In this document: positions 11,479-12,173 of the stretch, piece after piece
Layout of the letters: every line of letters begins with the position of its first letter
Position numbering within the stretch: the stretch's first letter is position 1
NCBI GenBank assembly: GCA_029974875.1
Contig: JARKQP010000591.1
Coordinates: 1-12,173, forward strand
DNA length: 12,173 nt
Source: Mobilitalea sp.
GTDB lineage: Bacteria; Bacillota_A; Clostridia; Lachnospirales; Lachnospiraceae
Direction of reading: 5' to 3'
Position numbers and translations under genes: made by a program
Notes under the pieces: model-generated
What the model was told of the DNA's origin: nothing
Seen by the model: the letters and a program-made list of their open reading frames with translations, nothing else
Database searches by the model: none

Positions 11479-12173
11479 ATGGACAAAAAAATGGATAATG
11501 CAATTTATAAATTGTTTGAAGAGGTATTAAATAAAGAATTAATTGGTATCATTATAAGTAATTCCACGGACAGGGAGAGAATTTCAAAAATAAAAGTACG
11601 CCCGTTATTACTTAAGGGAGCCTTATGCTTTCAAGCCTCCGAATATATCGGAGTTAAAATATACCACTCAAATTACCGGAAGGAAGAGCTGCTGCTTAAA
11701 TTAGAGGATTGGTTTGAGGGGCTTTTCCACCAGGCAGAAATAAGTACAAAAGAGGGGAAAACAACTCTTTTGATCAGCAAAAAGGGCAAGGTTACTATCC
11801 GTAATAAAAAGGAGAGCTCCCCCCAAAGTGAGAAAAATCCTTTCCCAAATGAGAAAAATCTTTCCCCAAGTGAGGAAAATCCTCCCCTAAGTGAGGGAAA
11901 TCCTCCCCTAAGTGAGGATTGGTTATTACATAACAAGAAGAAAAATTATATTTTGCAGGAAGATACCCCATTGCCGTTTTTGGTCGACCTTGGAGTTATG
12001 ACGAAGGAGGGTCAGATTGTTAAGGCAAAAACAGATAAATTCAGGCAGATCAACCGCTTTTTAGAATATATAGAGGATATTCTCCCCTATCTTGAAAAAG
12101 GAAGGGAATTGACAATATTGGATTTTGGCTGCGGAAAATCCTATCTGACCTTTGCTATGTACTATTACCTAAA
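11479..12173 (+). CDS. class I SAM-dependent methyltransferase, 5' part (Methyltransf_32 type)
   Basis: 231 residues are visible; the gene runs off the right edge. ATG 11479 follows AAGGA by 4 nt; a second in-frame ATG is at 11491. Residues about 1-115 form a mixed domain preceding the catalytic part. Residues about 117-144 are four tandem heptads (SEKNPFP, NEKNLSP, SEENPPL, SEGNPPL) from a 21-bp DNA repeat. Then come DTPLPFLVDLGVM, KAKTDKFRQINRFLEYIED and motif I LDFGCGKSYLTFAMYYYL (D215, G217, G219), which binds the SAM methionine. The KFRQINRFLE and LDFGCGKSYLTFA pattern fits the PF13679 family, some members of which act on RNA or proteins; the substrate is unknown here. The repeat probably forms a flexible linker. 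Confidence 0.85.
   Translation, partial: MDKKMDNAIYKLFEEVLNKELIGIIISNSTDRERISKIKVRPLLLKGALCFQASEYIGVKIYHSNYRKEELLLKLEDWFEGLFHQAEISTKEGKTTLLISKKGKVTIRNKKESSPQSEKNPFPNEKNLSPSEENPPLSEGNPPLSEDWLLHNKKKNYILQEDTPLPFLVDLGVMTKEGQIVKAKTDKFRQINRFLEYIEDILPYLEKGRELTILDFGCGKSYLTFAMYYYL
11827..11910 (+). repeat. 21-bp in-frame tandem repeat inside the methyltransferase gene
   Basis: Four units with period 21 bp (AGTGAGAAAAATCCT-like) start at 11827, 11848, 11869 and 11890; a partial AGTGAG follows at 11911. Since 21 is divisible by three, changes in copy number keep the frame and only alter linker length. Confidence 0.8.

Overview
The window looks like chromosomal DNA of a spore-forming, low-to-mid GC Firmicute, most likely a clostridium of the Lachnospiraceae type. 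The reasons are AGGAGG-like ribosome binding sites, sigma-A-like promoters, the ywlC-ywlE-rpiB gene order shared with Bacillus, and several sporulation or germination families (CwlD, a GH18 spore-type glucosidase, YwmB). The genus is an inference.

Layout. Positions 1-1574 hold the 3' end of a Hanks-type Ser/Thr kinase whose C-terminus is a ParA/CpaE-like domain with a degenerate P-loop. It overlaps a second, stand-alone protein of the same degenerate type. Positions 1575-2650 are a gene-poor scar with large inverted repeats, a 17-bp tandem repeat and the frame-broken tail of a serine site-specific recombinase. Positions 2650-5452 carry a membrane-anchored SH3/GH18 protein and the cortex amidase CwlD, separated by two head-to-tail copies of a 92-bp repeat. 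Positions 5538-7745 carry ywlC (tRNA threonylcarbamoyl-AMP synthase), ywlE (protein arginine phosphatase type) and rpiB, with a third copy of the 92-bp repeat in front of ywlE. A convergent DUF402 gene overlaps the rpiB stop. After a palindrome-rich spacer comes a YwmB-family gene, then an array of 36-bp units that each contain a hairpin. On the minus strand follows a 543-residue Thr/Pro/Gly-repeat protein with a conserved-looking acidic C-terminal domain. The window ends in the 5' part of a class I SAM methyltransferase (Methyltransf_32 type) with a 21-bp in-frame repeat.

How the genes fit together. The GH18 protein, CwlD and YwmB point to spore cortex or cell-wall work. The Thr/Pro/Gly-rich protein could be a spore-surface or envelope component, but that is a guess. 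ywlC, ywlE and rpiB are housekeeping genes. The most unusual aspects are the kinase/pseudo-ParA pair, the dispersed 92-bp repeat with a conserved stem, the hairpin array and the large palindromes. Several unrelated tandem repeats (17, 21, 36 and 92 bp) within 12 kb suggest a locus or genome prone to short tandem duplication.
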